DNA of 13,784 bases from Gracilaria caudata (lineage: Eukaryota; Rhodophyta; Florideophyceae; Gracilariales; Gracilariaceae). Every line of letters begins with the position of its first letter. Position 1 is the stretch's first letter. The notes below the pieces were generated by a model that did no database searches, was not told the origin of the DNA, and saw nothing but the letters and a program-made list of their open reading frames with translations. Of this stretch, positions 1 to 8,399 are shown in pieces. Where the stretch lies: assembly GCA_030374735.1 (NCBI GenBank), contig JASCIV010000708.1, positions 1 to 13,784 on the forward strand, read 5' to 3'. Made by a program: the position numbers and the translations under genes.

Positions 1-3
1 AAA

Positions 4-79
4 TGTGACTAAAATGTGACTGACTTGGGCTTTTTAGTAGGTGACTATGACTTCTGGAATGCTGAAATTTTTAGTCACA
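4..79. repeat. Short inverted-repeat element or hairpin remnant
   Basis: Positions 4-14 read TGTGACTAAAA and positions 69-79 are its exact reverse complement. A second partial copy of the left arm (AAATGTGACT) lies immediately beside it, so bases 1-22 are a short tandem repeat. This could be the end of a small DNA transposon cut by the window edge, or a chance hairpin. No target-site duplication can be checked because the left flank is missing. Confidence 0.3.
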
Positions 80-92
80 AATACGCCCCTGC

Positions 93-527
93 TTGAAGCC
101 CTCGTAGAGGGTGTTGGAGTCACGGCGATGGCGTTTGGCCTCTATTGCCGAACGCGTCGGCGTCGTTGCTGTGAACGTGGCTGGTGTGTGTACGTTGGCA
201 GCTCAAAGACAGAAGTATTTCGAAATTTTGATTCCCAGTTCGAAAATTTTTCGATTGCGGGAAACTAAACGAATAATCTTCCAGTTCTCGTAGACGGAAT
301 TCGAACCGCGACTTCATCTCTTTCAGACGCGTTGCGCTCGGCAGCTCAGGCGCATTCGCGTGGTCCCACTCCTCGGCGACTCTCCATGAAGTTAGAATCT
401 GCGCACCGGGGCTGCACTAGGAATTGCAAGCAATCGCAGCGTGTGATAATGGGTTCAGTTTTGAGCAGCAAAAGCTCTTCCATGTGTTTGATCGAATGCG
501 AAGAGGGCCCAAAAATCATTGGCACTT
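93..527. repeat. Dispersed repeat block A, copy 1
   Basis: This block is clearly similar to 5816-6210, with long identical runs such as the stretch around 160-215 and the stretch around 455-515. It begins TTGAA followed by a small palindrome, CCCTC-GTA-GAGGG. This copy carries about 35 extra bases near 270-310 that copy 2 lacks. Short frames run through both copies, but the differences change amino acids and shift frame, so I do not call a gene. It is directly followed by block B. What the repeat is, transposon piece or segmental duplication, is not known. Confidence 0.8.
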
Positions 528-549
528 TTCGGCTGGAACAGAGATTCAC

Positions 550-749
550 CATTGTTGAGAGTTGATAGCGTGTACATTTCTTACACCAACCGGTTGTAGA
601 CCAACTCCGGCGAGGACGTCGACCCATGCCAGCAGTGGAGATAGAATACGGCCTGGCTTCTGTCATTCATGACGAGTTGGAATCTCACGTGAAGGCACTC
701 TCTTGGCTGGATCGGTTTCCCGGTTTTCAGCTTTCCACACTTACACCCC
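550..749. repeat. Dispersed repeat block B, copy 1
   Basis: This block is similar to 8043-8254. Shared runs include CTTACACCAACCGG near the start and TCTCTTGGCTGGATCG, and both copies end near CCACACTTACA. In this copy B follows A after about 20 bases, whereas in copy 2 the two blocks are about 1.8 kb apart. It contains a ten-base palindrome, CAACCGGTTG. No protein frame is conserved between the copies. Confidence 0.8.
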
Positions 750-1313
750 TTCTGCAAAGCGCGAGCTCCTCAAAGGATTGCAAAGCTCCCATAGCGCGAT
801 TTTCTATTTTAGTTTGCTGAAGCAATGGTTGCTTGGCTTGCCTTTATTTTGTATCTTCATTAAATTCTTGCTTCGATATCGCGTACCATTCCATTTCTTT
901 CAATCGTTCAAATATTGCTGTTATCAGCCCTAACTTGTTACAAAACAAAGTCAACAAATTGCAAAGGGATCAAAATCATGACGTAAATAGGTTGAGTATA
1001 GAGTATAGAGTTCAACCACCTTTCAGGACTTCGATTTGACCAATGCTTTTCTCAGTAGCATAAAGACAGCTACGAGATAGTCTACCGTACACTGAACAAG
1101 CTCCTTCTCAAAGTTAAAGTGCAAAATGATGTGAAAGGACTACGTTAGCTTATCCCTCTCGACATGTATGAATGCAATAAACAGAGGGGGGAAGTGGCCT
1201 ACTGCTATACTCCACGACGGCTAGCGCAGGTGAGCGGAAATGTATGAGATGATTAGCTGCCTGTAGAGCACTTTATACGTCGTTCGCAGAACCCCATGAG
1301 AACTAAAAATCAC
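750..1313. other. Gene-free stretch downstream of the secreted protein 1 gene
   Basis: I see no gene here. The only structure noted is a short tandem repeat, GAGTATA repeated at 994-1010, framed by a six-base inverted repeat (GGTTGA at 990-995 and TCAACC at 1012-1017). No clear polyadenylation signal for the minus-strand gene ending at 1314 was recognised. Confidence 0.5.
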
Positions 1314-1946
1314 CTAATACAAGGGACAAGGGTGACAGCACGAAAAGGGAGGTGGATAGACAAGATTTGACAGCCCCGAAGCAAAAGAACACGCACTACA
1401 ACAAGAACCAAATGGGCGTCCAAAGTAAGAGGCATCGGGCCAATAGGCATGTGCTGTTGTCGGTATGAGACGGCAAACAGGGATCGAAACATTACCAATA
1501 GCAGTCCATGGAATGTGTGGCACACACTCCGATTCCGCGAATTCGAGTGCAACTTCTGCGCGGTATGTGGCCTCAAAACGGTTGGTGGCTGATGGATCAG
1601 TGGCGTTTACTACGATGAGTAAGATGAGAGTGCCAACAGGCACATCGACATGTGAACAAGCAATCAATTCATCATCATCTGTGATACACAGGGGCCAGGG
1701 ACGGGGTTTGTTACAGGATACGATCTTGTGTTCCGGGACTTCGGAGTTGTTGTGAGATTCAGAAAGAGGGTCACCAATTGAGGTTGCAACGGATCTTGAC
1801 GAGTTTTCCGGTATACGTTGTTTTGAAGTTCGGATACCTGCCCGAAATGGGAGCGAACCAGAGCGCTGGATTGAAGATGGAACAGAATCAACTGCAAGCA
1901 TTTGTAGCACCAAGAGCATTGAGGAACACAACAAGAAGCGTTTCAT
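1314..1946 (-). CDS. Secreted cysteine-rich protein 1, unknown family
   Basis: This single-exon frame encodes 210 residues. It begins MKRFLLCSSMLLVLQML, a typical signal peptide with likely cleavage near residue 21, so the product should enter the secretory pathway. The mature part holds 11 cysteines, clustered at the end as FGRPFGSCCSACS (from residue 175) and SCCHPCPLY. Sequons NNS, NAT and NVS suggest N-glycosylation. The frame is open for another 38 codons upstream, but that extension starts with GTG and lies at or ahead of the expected transcription start given the TATA box at 2071-2077, so I chose the ATG at 1944-1946. The closest relative in the window is the gene at 6683-7333, which shares the C-terminal cysteine pattern and an upstream C-x(n)-PW motif. 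I do not recognise a named family; an extracellular disulfide-stabilised role is inference only. Confidence 0.8.
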   Translation of the reverse strand: MKRFLLCSSMLLVLQMLAVDSVPSSIQRSGSLPFRAGIRTSKQRIPENSSRSVATSIGDPLSESHNNSEVPEHKIVSCNKPRPWPLCITDDDELIACSHVDVPVGTLILLIVVNATDPSATNRFEATYRAEVALEFAESECVPHIPWTAIGNVSIPVCRLIPTTAHAYWPDASYFGRPFGSCCSACSFASGLSNLVYPPPFSCCHPCPLY

Positions 1947-2070
1947 TGTGAGACAGATGACGGGAAATCGAGTTACGGGATGTTTCCTCGAATATGATGC
2001 AGAAAGAGATGTGAAACGCTGGTGAGTGTCGGAGAGGACGTTGTTGTGTGCAGCTCTCACTCGCTCTCGT

Positions 2071-2077
2071 TTTTATA
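2071..2077 (-). promoter_or_regulatory. TATA box of secreted protein 1
   Basis: On the minus strand the sequence reads TATAAAA, about 125 bases before the ATG at 1946. A CACGTG box (2088-2093) lies just upstream, and ACACAACAACG begins near 2049, about 30 bases downstream, a likely transcription start region. The paralogue at 6683-7333 has the same order of elements. Confidence 0.6.
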
Positions 2078-2109
2078 CAAAAAGCTTCACGTGGATTCCA
2101 GATGGAAAA

Positions 2110-2906
2110 GGAGCGTTTCACACAGACACGTATGCTAACAAATTAGCACAAAAGTGCCACTATGGTGTCAACGTGAAGGATGTTGTCAGGGATATGGTCC
2201 TTGTGCTCACAAACAGACACTATGCCAACTTGCGTTTGTAAACTTATGCAGACCGTTTCAGAAAAGTACACAGGAAATGATATGTTGGGGAGGAGGGCAG
2301 CTGAAAATGAACGGGAGGTCACCGTCATCCTTGTTGCTCTTCTACGTCCGACAAGCGAAAGGCTCAGAAGCTCTTTCGATTGCATTTGCAGTTTTGCTTC
2401 TTTCAACGACAGCGATACCCCTGTCTCCTCTTTTGCACCGTACTACTAATGTTTCCTTGTGGCGGGTCTTGCTGAGATCAACGCGATGTTAACAAATGTT
2501 GCGCCGACATTGTAGCTTAATTACAGCCATGACAGAAGAGCATTGGCTTACATCAACTGTAATGGGAGGACAACTCAACATGCAATGCGAACGGTCTAAA
2601 AAATCTCGACCGCAAAAGCAAATCTTCGAGCGCGCACTGCAGCCGCAAATCTCTCAAGCACACCGTTGCGAACCGCCGCCCCCTGCGCGGTCAAAGACGC
2701 TCCGCTCCAATTAACTTACAAACAGTCGCGCAAGCGCCGTTTCGCGCCGCCAACCGGTGCAACGTTTGGTGCCTCGTTCCGCGTGACCGCCGCCACGGCT
2801 GCACGCAGGTGTGGCTGCGAACGAAGTCGACGCGCGGTCGCGTAACTTGTTCACCATCCGCCTTCGGCTCCAGGAGAGGCGTTTCGTACCATGTGCCGCA
2901 TCTACA
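2110..2906. other. Gene-free stretch between secreted protein 1 and the HLIP relic
   Basis: Only short overlapping frames without recognisable motifs are found. The right half (about 2610-2880) is distinctly GC-rich compared with the left, and may be the former promoter and leader region of the HLIP copy that follows. No TATA box was seen upstream of that copy. Confidence 0.4.
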
Positions 2907-3374
2907 ATGCTTTGCCGTCCACATCCCCAACAACTGTTCGACGCATCACCTCATACCGCTTTCTTCAACTTCCCCACCCACAGTCATTCGCAAACCGCCT
3001 TCGCTTCTTCGTTCATCCCATCCTTCAACACCACCGCCAACTCCTTCTTCTCTCCCGCCGCCCGAGCCCACGCCCCGAAAACATTCCTCGCGGCGCACCG
3101 CATGGCACTACAGACCAAGGACAACACAAATGTCGTGCAATCGCCGTACCGTTTCCTGGAAGCCAACCGCACAGAAAAGTTAGAAAGTAAGTACCGAGGG
3201 CTGCAAGGTTTCACACCGTGCGCTGAAAAATTCAATGGCCGCCTGGCACAGCTTGGCTTTGTTACCGGTCTTGTGACATAAATTGTCACTGGCAAGGGTA
3301 TCATCGAGCAGATTCTCATCATGTTTTTGCCGCTCACCCACCTGGTGGAAAGTTTAGCAAGGATCGCTCACTAA
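2907..3374 (+). pseudogene. Plastid-targeted HLIP-like gene with premature stop
   Basis: The frame from the ATG at 2907 has a hydroxylated, phenylalanine-rich N-terminus that looks like a plastid transit peptide, with a possible processing region near the residues RMALQ. It then enters GFTPCAEKFNGRLAQLGF, the chlorophyll-binding helix of high-light-inducible proteins (family pattern GFTPxAExxNGRLAMxGF). These are one-helix thylakoid proteins that bind chlorophyll and carotenoid for photoprotection. The frame stops at TAA (3279-3281), exactly where the family has the glutamate of its ELxTGxG segment. The same frame resumes with IVTGKGIIEQILIMF and runs to TAA at 3372-3374. The usual RLAM is RLAQ here. 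Both changes point to a dead copy. The start is uncertain: the ATG may be secondary, and a donor-like GTAAGT lies at 3187-3192, although the frame reads through it sensibly. Confidence 0.82.
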
Positions 3375-3508
3375 CTCTCTGATAAACGGAATGACAAACG
3401 CAGTGTTCACGAAAGTCCATCTGCACGTCTCTGAAGCTACACCTGAAAAGCCTTGAACACTCTGAACGTGTTCCCTTCACTTCGCCGTTTGTACCCAAAG
3501 ATGTAGAA
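3375..3508. other. Short spacer before solo LTR 1
   Basis: No gene is seen. The last five bases, TAGAA (3504-3508), are the left target-site duplication of the LTR that follows. Confidence 0.5.
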
Positions 3509-3708
3509 TGTAATACAAATGTGGCACTACAAGCTATGTGCGTGATCACCGTGATCGCTTGTAGCTCACGCTGTACAAGACAGTAGCTAGCTTGTAGCAT
3601 AGTGTTAGAAGAATCTAGACTGCTACAAGTCCTGTATTAAAGGAGCGTCAGCCAGCCTCCTCCTCCATCTGGAGAAAACCAGGCTTCATCCAACCTCATT
3701 GTGTTACA
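3509..3708. mobile_element. Solo LTR 1 (200 bp, TG...CA, 5-bp TSD)
   Basis: The element starts TGTAATACAA and ends TTGTGTTACA, the short inverted termini with TG and CA expected of an LTR. It is flanked by identical five-base direct repeats, TAGAA at 3504-3508 and 3709-3713, the duplication left by a retrotransposon integrase. No internal coding region is present, so it fits a solo LTR formed by recombination between two LTRs. A TATA-like TATTAAA lies at 3635-3641. A strong inverted repeat (CTACAAGC and GCTTGTAG) surrounds GATCAC-C-GTGATC. The element at 5239-5453 is a diverged relative. The alternative is a short non-autonomous element (TRIM). Confidence 0.85.
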
Positions 3709-3713
3709 TAGAA

Positions 3714-5233
3714 ATCCATAATGCCTCCTCACTCGAGCAAAAACTGAATCTGAATCGTACCCGTACGTTTCGTATTATATTATTATACGTTTTCGGCTAC
3801 GTTCTATATTGCACTCGTTATTGCTTCATTAAAGAATTCACTACAGCAATATCAATTACCTGATGATCAAGAAGTATGTGATAGTGTGGCAAAGAACAAC
3901 ACGGCGTAGCCCACCGCGCCTCATCTAGATTTCAGGGATGATAAGCCGCAATGCGCCTTGATCCACGTTGGAACCGACTGACACTGGCGCGTAAAATGTT
4001 GCATATGCAAATGTAAAGTGGTATTGAGGGCACGTACTCCGTATCGGAATCCTCATAGAGTGTAGCAGAGTACCAATTGAAGGAGATTTAAACGATTAGG
4101 GGCAAGACAGCTGACATGTTGTTGTCTGAACATACCTGCAATTGCTTTTAGGATGCTCATTTGGTTTTTGAAGCTTTTGACGCCGCTCGATCAGGCCGTG
4201 TTGTTGTAGCACACTACAAAGTCTTGCGTCTGAGAAAAGAATACTGTTGAACTGAAATTGATAGAAAAGGTATTAAAAAAACCAGCGCTATCCTAGGTAT
4301 TCATCAGAGCCAATTTGCTAAAAAATCTAGTGAAGAACTATATCTCTGCAACTTTTTGGCACATTCAGAGCATTTTTAGTACACCTCTCGTTTACGTCGT
4401 CTATTACTAGAATTGTCGTTCTTTTTTTCAGACAACATAGGACTAGTTGAGCTTTACATTGAAAAAAGCCCCGTGTCACATGGTGCGTTTCCGTCATTTT
4501 CTTGACGTAGGTCAACTTTGAATCCTCTCAAATCCAACCGACAAAAACCTGAGAAAAACACTGATCAAGTGTTATGTAATATGGAACTTGATGGAAGAAG
4601 ACTCTACAAATTCATGTCATTTTTAGAACTGTTGTGTTCATTACTTCTACACAATTGGTAATCTAAAAGCTTTTCAATATTTTTCTAAGAGTAAAATCAA
4701 AATATTTAGTACGTTCTTGTTTTTAAACGAACTGAATGAACCATTAGTATTTTAAATTACGTAGACATGTATAACATTTTCTGTAAAAAAGGAAGCATTT
4801 CTTGGAGCTTTGCGATCTTTTACGAAGTTTGCTTGGCATAACTGAATACGTTGTTTCCTTTTTTTTATGACAGCAACTATACATCAGAATAAAGCTCTTC
4901 TACAAACCTAAAAGAGATCTCTTCGTACAAATATTCTTGGTGAACTTTAACTCTCTCCCCCTTTTGGGATCATCCCTTTAAATTTTGGCAGACTGAAGGT
5001 TTGTCCGCTTTATAAATAAATATTTATCGTTAAATTGGTATAAAATACAGCTAAACTATCTTTTGCCCTGTCAAAATGCGCCGTATCACACGCCGCATTT
5101 TGAAGTGTTCATAGAGCCTATGCAGAATTGGATCGTGATTCTTTCATTTGCTTCATATCTATCTCGTCACATAAGCTTCCAATTTGGTGTAATCCAAGAA
5201 CATTCAAAACTTACTAGGTTTCGCCCTTTTGCC
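3714..5233. other. AT-rich gene-free segment between the two solo LTRs
   Basis: This 1.5-kb stretch is visibly more AT-rich than the rest of the window, especially 4250-5060, with many T and A runs. I found no coding frame above about 60 residues with recognisable content. It is not the internal part of one LTR retrotransposon, because each flanking LTR has its own distinct target-site duplication. It could be decayed transposon sequence or an AT-rich intergenic island. Confidence 0.5.
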
Positions 5234-5238
5234 ATTAG

Positions 5239-5453
5239 TGTAATACAGAAGTCACACTTCAAGCTCCATCACGCCTGATCACCGTGATAGGCTTGAAGCT
5301 CACACCCTGTGTGACAGTAGGAGACAGTAGGTAGCTTGTAGTGTAGTTCTAGATCTCTCTACATCGCTACAAGATCTGTATTAAAGGAGCCTCAGCCAGC
5401 CTTCTCCTTCCTCTGGAGAAGGCCAGACTTCACTCAACCATCATAGTATTACA
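5239..5453. mobile_element. Solo LTR 2 (215 bp, TG...CA, 5-bp TSD)
   Basis: It starts TGTAATACAG and ends TAGTATTACA, with flanking direct repeats ATTAG at 5234-5238 and 5454-5458. It is a relative of the LTR at 3509-3708, sharing CTGTATTAAAGGAGC (TATTAAA at 5379-5385), TCAGCCAGCC and CTCTGGAGAA, but it is clearly diverged and 15 bases longer. The different target-site duplication shows a separate insertion event. The central inverted repeat is kept, but as CTTCAAGC and GCTTGAAG, and an extra outer stem (GTCACAC with GTGTGAC) is present. Confidence 0.85.
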
Positions 5454-5458
5454 ATTAG

Positions 5459-5815
5459 CCAACGAAGCGATACCAGCATCAACACCTGCGTTCAACTTCA
5501 TTCACGATTCAAGCAGGTCGGAGTTCTCTGCGGTTCTCTTGAATTTGAAGTGGAAGATGCAGAGTCTAGCAAATTCAGAAGGGCACTCTCTGTTCCCAGC
5601 TTGTCGAATACCGTCACACGATGAAGTGGATATCGAAAAAAAAAATACAAAACAAACCTGAAAGGCTGCAGCCTGCAGCAAGATGGGATCAGGCTTCTCG
5701 ATGGCAGCGCTTTGCTGGATATTTGTCGAAGCACGGCTGGTATCCACCCGGAACATAACCAACATAACGGCGAAAAGCGTTGGATGGCATGCCCGACGTG
5801 CTGAGGAGATCTCGA
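5459..5815. other. Gene-free stretch between solo LTR 2 and repeat block A copy 2
   Basis: Two short overlapping minus-strand frames exist (about 5498-5765), but they show no domain, no signal peptide and no paralogue in the window, so I do not call them genes. A nine-base A run lies around 5637-5645. Confidence 0.4.
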
Positions 5816-6210
5816 ATTGAACCCTCGAAGAGGGTGTTAGAGTAACGGCGATGACGGTTGGCTTCTATTGCCGAACACGTCGGCGTCGTTGCTGTGAACG
5901 TGAATGGTGTGTGTACGTTGGCAGCTCAAAGAAGTATTTCGAAATTTTTGACTCCCAATTCGAAAATTCTTCGTTTGCGGCAAACTTCAACCGCAACTTC
6001 CTCTCTTTCAGACGCGTTGCGCTCGGCGGCTCAAGCGCGTCGGGTAGGTCTAATGCTCAGCGACTCCCATGACGTTAGAATCAGCGCACCGGGGCTCGAC
6101 TCGGAATTGCAAGCGGTCCCGGCATGTGATAATGAGTTCAGTTTTGAGCAGCAAAAGCTCTTCGATATGTTTGATCGAATGCGAAGAGAAACCGAAAATC
6201 ATTGGCACTT
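5816..6210. repeat. Dispersed repeat block A, copy 2
   Basis: This is the second copy of the block at 93-527, in the same orientation. It begins with TTGAA and the palindrome ACCCTC-GAA-GAGGGT. A longer frame (about 5858-6226, plus strand) runs through this copy and includes FSFEQQKLF, which copy 1 also encodes. However, the base differences between the copies in this part are mostly amino-acid changing, and the two are frame-shifted relative to each other further upstream, so a functional gene is not supported. Confidence 0.8.
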
Positions 6211-6682
6211 CAGAACCTGTTGCTGAGATGAACGTATCCAGCCCAAACTATATACTGGTTGTGGCACAGACCCAGGAACGATTACTGCAGCGCAGACGAT
6301 GTATTATATTATATGCTAGTAGCACCGTATTCTACAATCTCAGAACGGGTTTACTGTTGCAATTTCTAAGGTAACCTGTACGAATTACAGGCCAAGTGAC
6401 ACTTGAACTACCCAGCGGAGGTTGCCAGTCGGGGTAGATATGATGGATCGTGCGAGAGGGTATGAGCCGCTTCGAGGGCCAGCTGTTTTGATGTACAAGA
6501 TCTCCATTCCCGCTTGTATTTGGCTTTGAAGGTGTTTTTTCTCTCTCAAGTGCTGCTGGTTGCATTTAATGTATTCACTGTCTCGGCCAAGTGGAACAAG
6601 AGCTCACCTCAAGGCGTTTCCGTCAGGTCAATCTCCATGGTTACTGGCACTAAAGACTGAATGATAGACAGTATCAGTGTTA
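6211..6682. other. Gene-free stretch downstream of the secreted protein 2 gene
   Basis: No gene is seen. A short inverted repeat (CCTGTA...TACAGG near 6374-6390) is the only structure noted. The stretch shows no evident similarity to 750-1313, the equivalent position next to the paralogous gene. Confidence 0.4.
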
Positions 6683-7333
6683 TTAGTACAAACATGCAAC
6701 ACAGCATGAGAGAGAAGAAGCATCGGGAGAAGATTGGTTCTCCAGATAAGAACATGCCCGGCAACATGTTCCGAACGGCACCCCAAACCGCTTCTTGTAA
6801 CAGAGCGTTTTTGCTCGGTCAAAGTCAGTTGACACCCAAGGAACGGGATAAGGGCACTTCTCTTCGAGACACGCATGTTCCAGGCACTCTTTCGGATATC
6901 GAGTTCGGTATTTGGCAACAAAAGAGCTGGCACGATCGTCGTATTCAACCTTTAACAGTAGCACATCTTCGCTGTTTTCAAATGGAGGGAAAATGTCCAT
7001 TGCATCGTTGAAGCACCCGAATAAATGACCGGTTTTGGAGGCGCAACTGTTTGATTCACAAGTGAGAATGAAAATCGGCGGCAACGGGCCCGGTGTAGGG
7101 GCGGGCGGCACGAACTGCTCCACGAGCTCAATGAATTTCTCCAAGTCGAACGGTTGTGCTGTCGGTTGTGCGGAGTTGGATGGCTCGAATGTAGCGACTC
7201 CCGCTGTGATCGATGTACCGATGACAGAATGGCCCGGAGAGGTTGGGCGCGTTATGGCGGGTGTCGAAAAAGATGGAGTAGCTGCGAACTGTATGAGAAC
7301 TATTGAGGACAAGAAGAATATGATAGGGTTCAT
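6683..7333 (-). CDS. Secreted cysteine-rich protein 2, paralogue of protein 1
   Basis: This single-exon frame encodes 216 residues from an ATG. The first about 23 residues (MNPIIFFLSSIVLIQFAATP...) form a signal peptide. A Ser/Thr/Pro-rich spacer follows to about residue 85, including PPAPTPGPLPP. The C-terminal half carries 13 cysteines and ends FGVPFGTCCRACSY (from residue 183), then SCCVACLY. The 210-residue protein encoded at 1314-1946 ends with the same pattern: FGxPFGxCCxACS, a variable spacer, SCCxxC and a final LY. Upstream of it both have an aromatic/basic Y-R segment, a cysteine and a PW motif. The two are diverged outside these positions, so the duplication is old. The gene has its own TATA box and sits between repeat blocks A and B, which are adjacent elsewhere. 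Function is unknown; secretion is well supported. Confidence 0.85.
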   Translation of the reverse strand: MNPIIFFLSSIVLIQFAATPSFSTPAITRPTSPGHSVIGTSITAGVATFEPSNSAQPTAQPFDLEKFIELVEQFVPPAPTPGPLPPIFILTCESNSCASKTGHLFGCFNDAMDIFPPFENSEDVLLLKVEYDDRASSFVAKYRTRYPKECLEHACLEEKCPYPVPWVSTDFDRAKTLCYKKRFGVPFGTCCRACSYLENQSSPDASSLSCCVACLY

Positions 7334-7420
7334 GATGGCGTGAGGGCTACAAGAGGTGAACTGCGGCTAGAGAGGGGAAGGTTCGGTTGTTGAGTCCGAG
7401 CAATATAAATTTCTCTGTCA

Positions 7421-7429
7421 CTTTATATA
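7421..7429 (-). promoter_or_regulatory. TATA box of secreted protein 2
   Basis: The minus strand reads TATATAAAG, 88 bases before the ATG at 7333. ACTCAACAACC lies about 33 bases downstream (near 7394-7385) and resembles the ACACAACAACG found at the same place in the paralogous promoter, marking a likely start of transcription. Confidence 0.6.
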
Positions 7430-7433
7430 CTTT

Positions 7434-8042
7434 GTCGACTAGAAATGAAACGGTTGGGAGTAAGAGACAGGTAACTGTAGTGAGGATGGGATTACCCGAG
7501 AGCTTGTCCTAGGGCCCGAAAGAGGACATTTCCTCACATGTCAGTACGGGAAATGAAAGAAATACTGGGAATTGGAGATTTCCATGCCAGCATCCACCTC
7601 GGGTGCATGGGGGTCGGCAACACGACTTGAGCCACAGCGACCACTCTCCGCATTGTAGGCTGCCGGAGCCTTCGTCTTTGCCAACTCCTGTAGTGGATTG
7701 GTATTGAAATTGCGCTCTGTAGCAAATACTGTTCATTGGATCACTGTCCCGCTGGGATCAATGTTGGTTTCATCGGAGGATATTCGAAAAGCCTCGAGAT
7801 TATTTGTTTTCGGATATATGACGCTTTAACCTTTTTGTTCGGATAAACAGAAGGATAGAGAATGATTGGGCGGCGACAAAAGCCATTGGCTGACAGACGG
7901 CCAGGTGTTGAGTTTGCTTATGTCTAGCTCAATGACACAAACAACGCCCAAACATTGGCAGTCGTTCAATCAATGGCAATCTCAAGCCAATGAACTACAG
8001 TTTCGTAGCACACTTGCACAAGTGTACGTTTCAAATAGCTAT
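7434..8042. other. Gene-free stretch upstream of the secreted protein 2 promoter
   Basis: Only short frames without recognisable features are found on either strand. The stretch ends at the left edge of repeat block B copy 2. No direct repeat that would mark an insertion of the 6211-8042 segment could be identified at its two ends. Confidence 0.4.
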
Positions 8043-8254
8043 CATTGTTGAGGGTTGATGACGTGTACCCTTCTTACACCAACCGGTGTAGAGCAACTCC
8101 ACCGAGGAGGTCGACCCAATGCCACCAGTGGGTATCGAGTAGATTTTATCCATAGGACTTGGCTTGGCTTTCGTCATGGCGAGTTGGAATTCCACGTGAT
8201 GGCATTCTCTTGGCTGGATCGTTTTCCCGGTTTCAGGTTTCCACACTTACATCC
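8043..8254. repeat. Dispersed repeat block B, copy 2
   Basis: This is similar to 550-749 in the same orientation, with shared CATTGTTGAG at the start, CTTACACCAACCGG, TCTCTTGGCTGGATCG and CCACACTTACA at the end. Here it is separated from its block A partner by 1.8 kb containing the secreted protein 2 gene. Confidence 0.8.
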
Positions 8255-8399
8255 GTCCTGGGTTGACACGTCACTTTCGCGTCGCTCGCGTGCAGCGTCG
8301 TTGCTTAAAATCGGCGAGCGCTTCCTTCTTCAAAACATTTTTCAATGTCCTCCATCTTTGCTACCGCGCGCCATGCAGCTACCGCCACCGCCTCTAAGC

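Noticed and set aside
290..325. tRNA T-arm-like sequence GGTTCGAATTC on the minus strand
   Set aside because: The five-base stem around the loop does not pair and no acceptor or anticodon arm is found nearby.
1947..2060. N-terminal 38-codon extension of secreted protein 1
   Set aside because: It begins with GTG, sits at or upstream of the expected transcription start set by the TATA box at 2071-2077, and would bury the signal peptide inside the protein.
2984..3337. Minus-strand frame of 117 codons opposite the HLIP relic
   Set aside because: It is the shadow of the HLIP frame, which has the recognisable motif; the minus frame has none.
3509..5453. One LTR retrotransposon spanning both LTRs with a 1.5-kb interior
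   Set aside because: Each LTR has its own distinct target-site duplication, the two are strongly diverged, and the interior has no coding sequence or evident primer-binding site.
5858..6226. 122-codon frame in repeat block A copy 2 containing EQQKLFDMFDRMRR
   Set aside because: It looks protein-like, perhaps a transposon helicase or transposase piece, but differences from copy 1 are mostly amino-acid changing and frame-shifting, so coding constraint is not seen and no family could be assigned.
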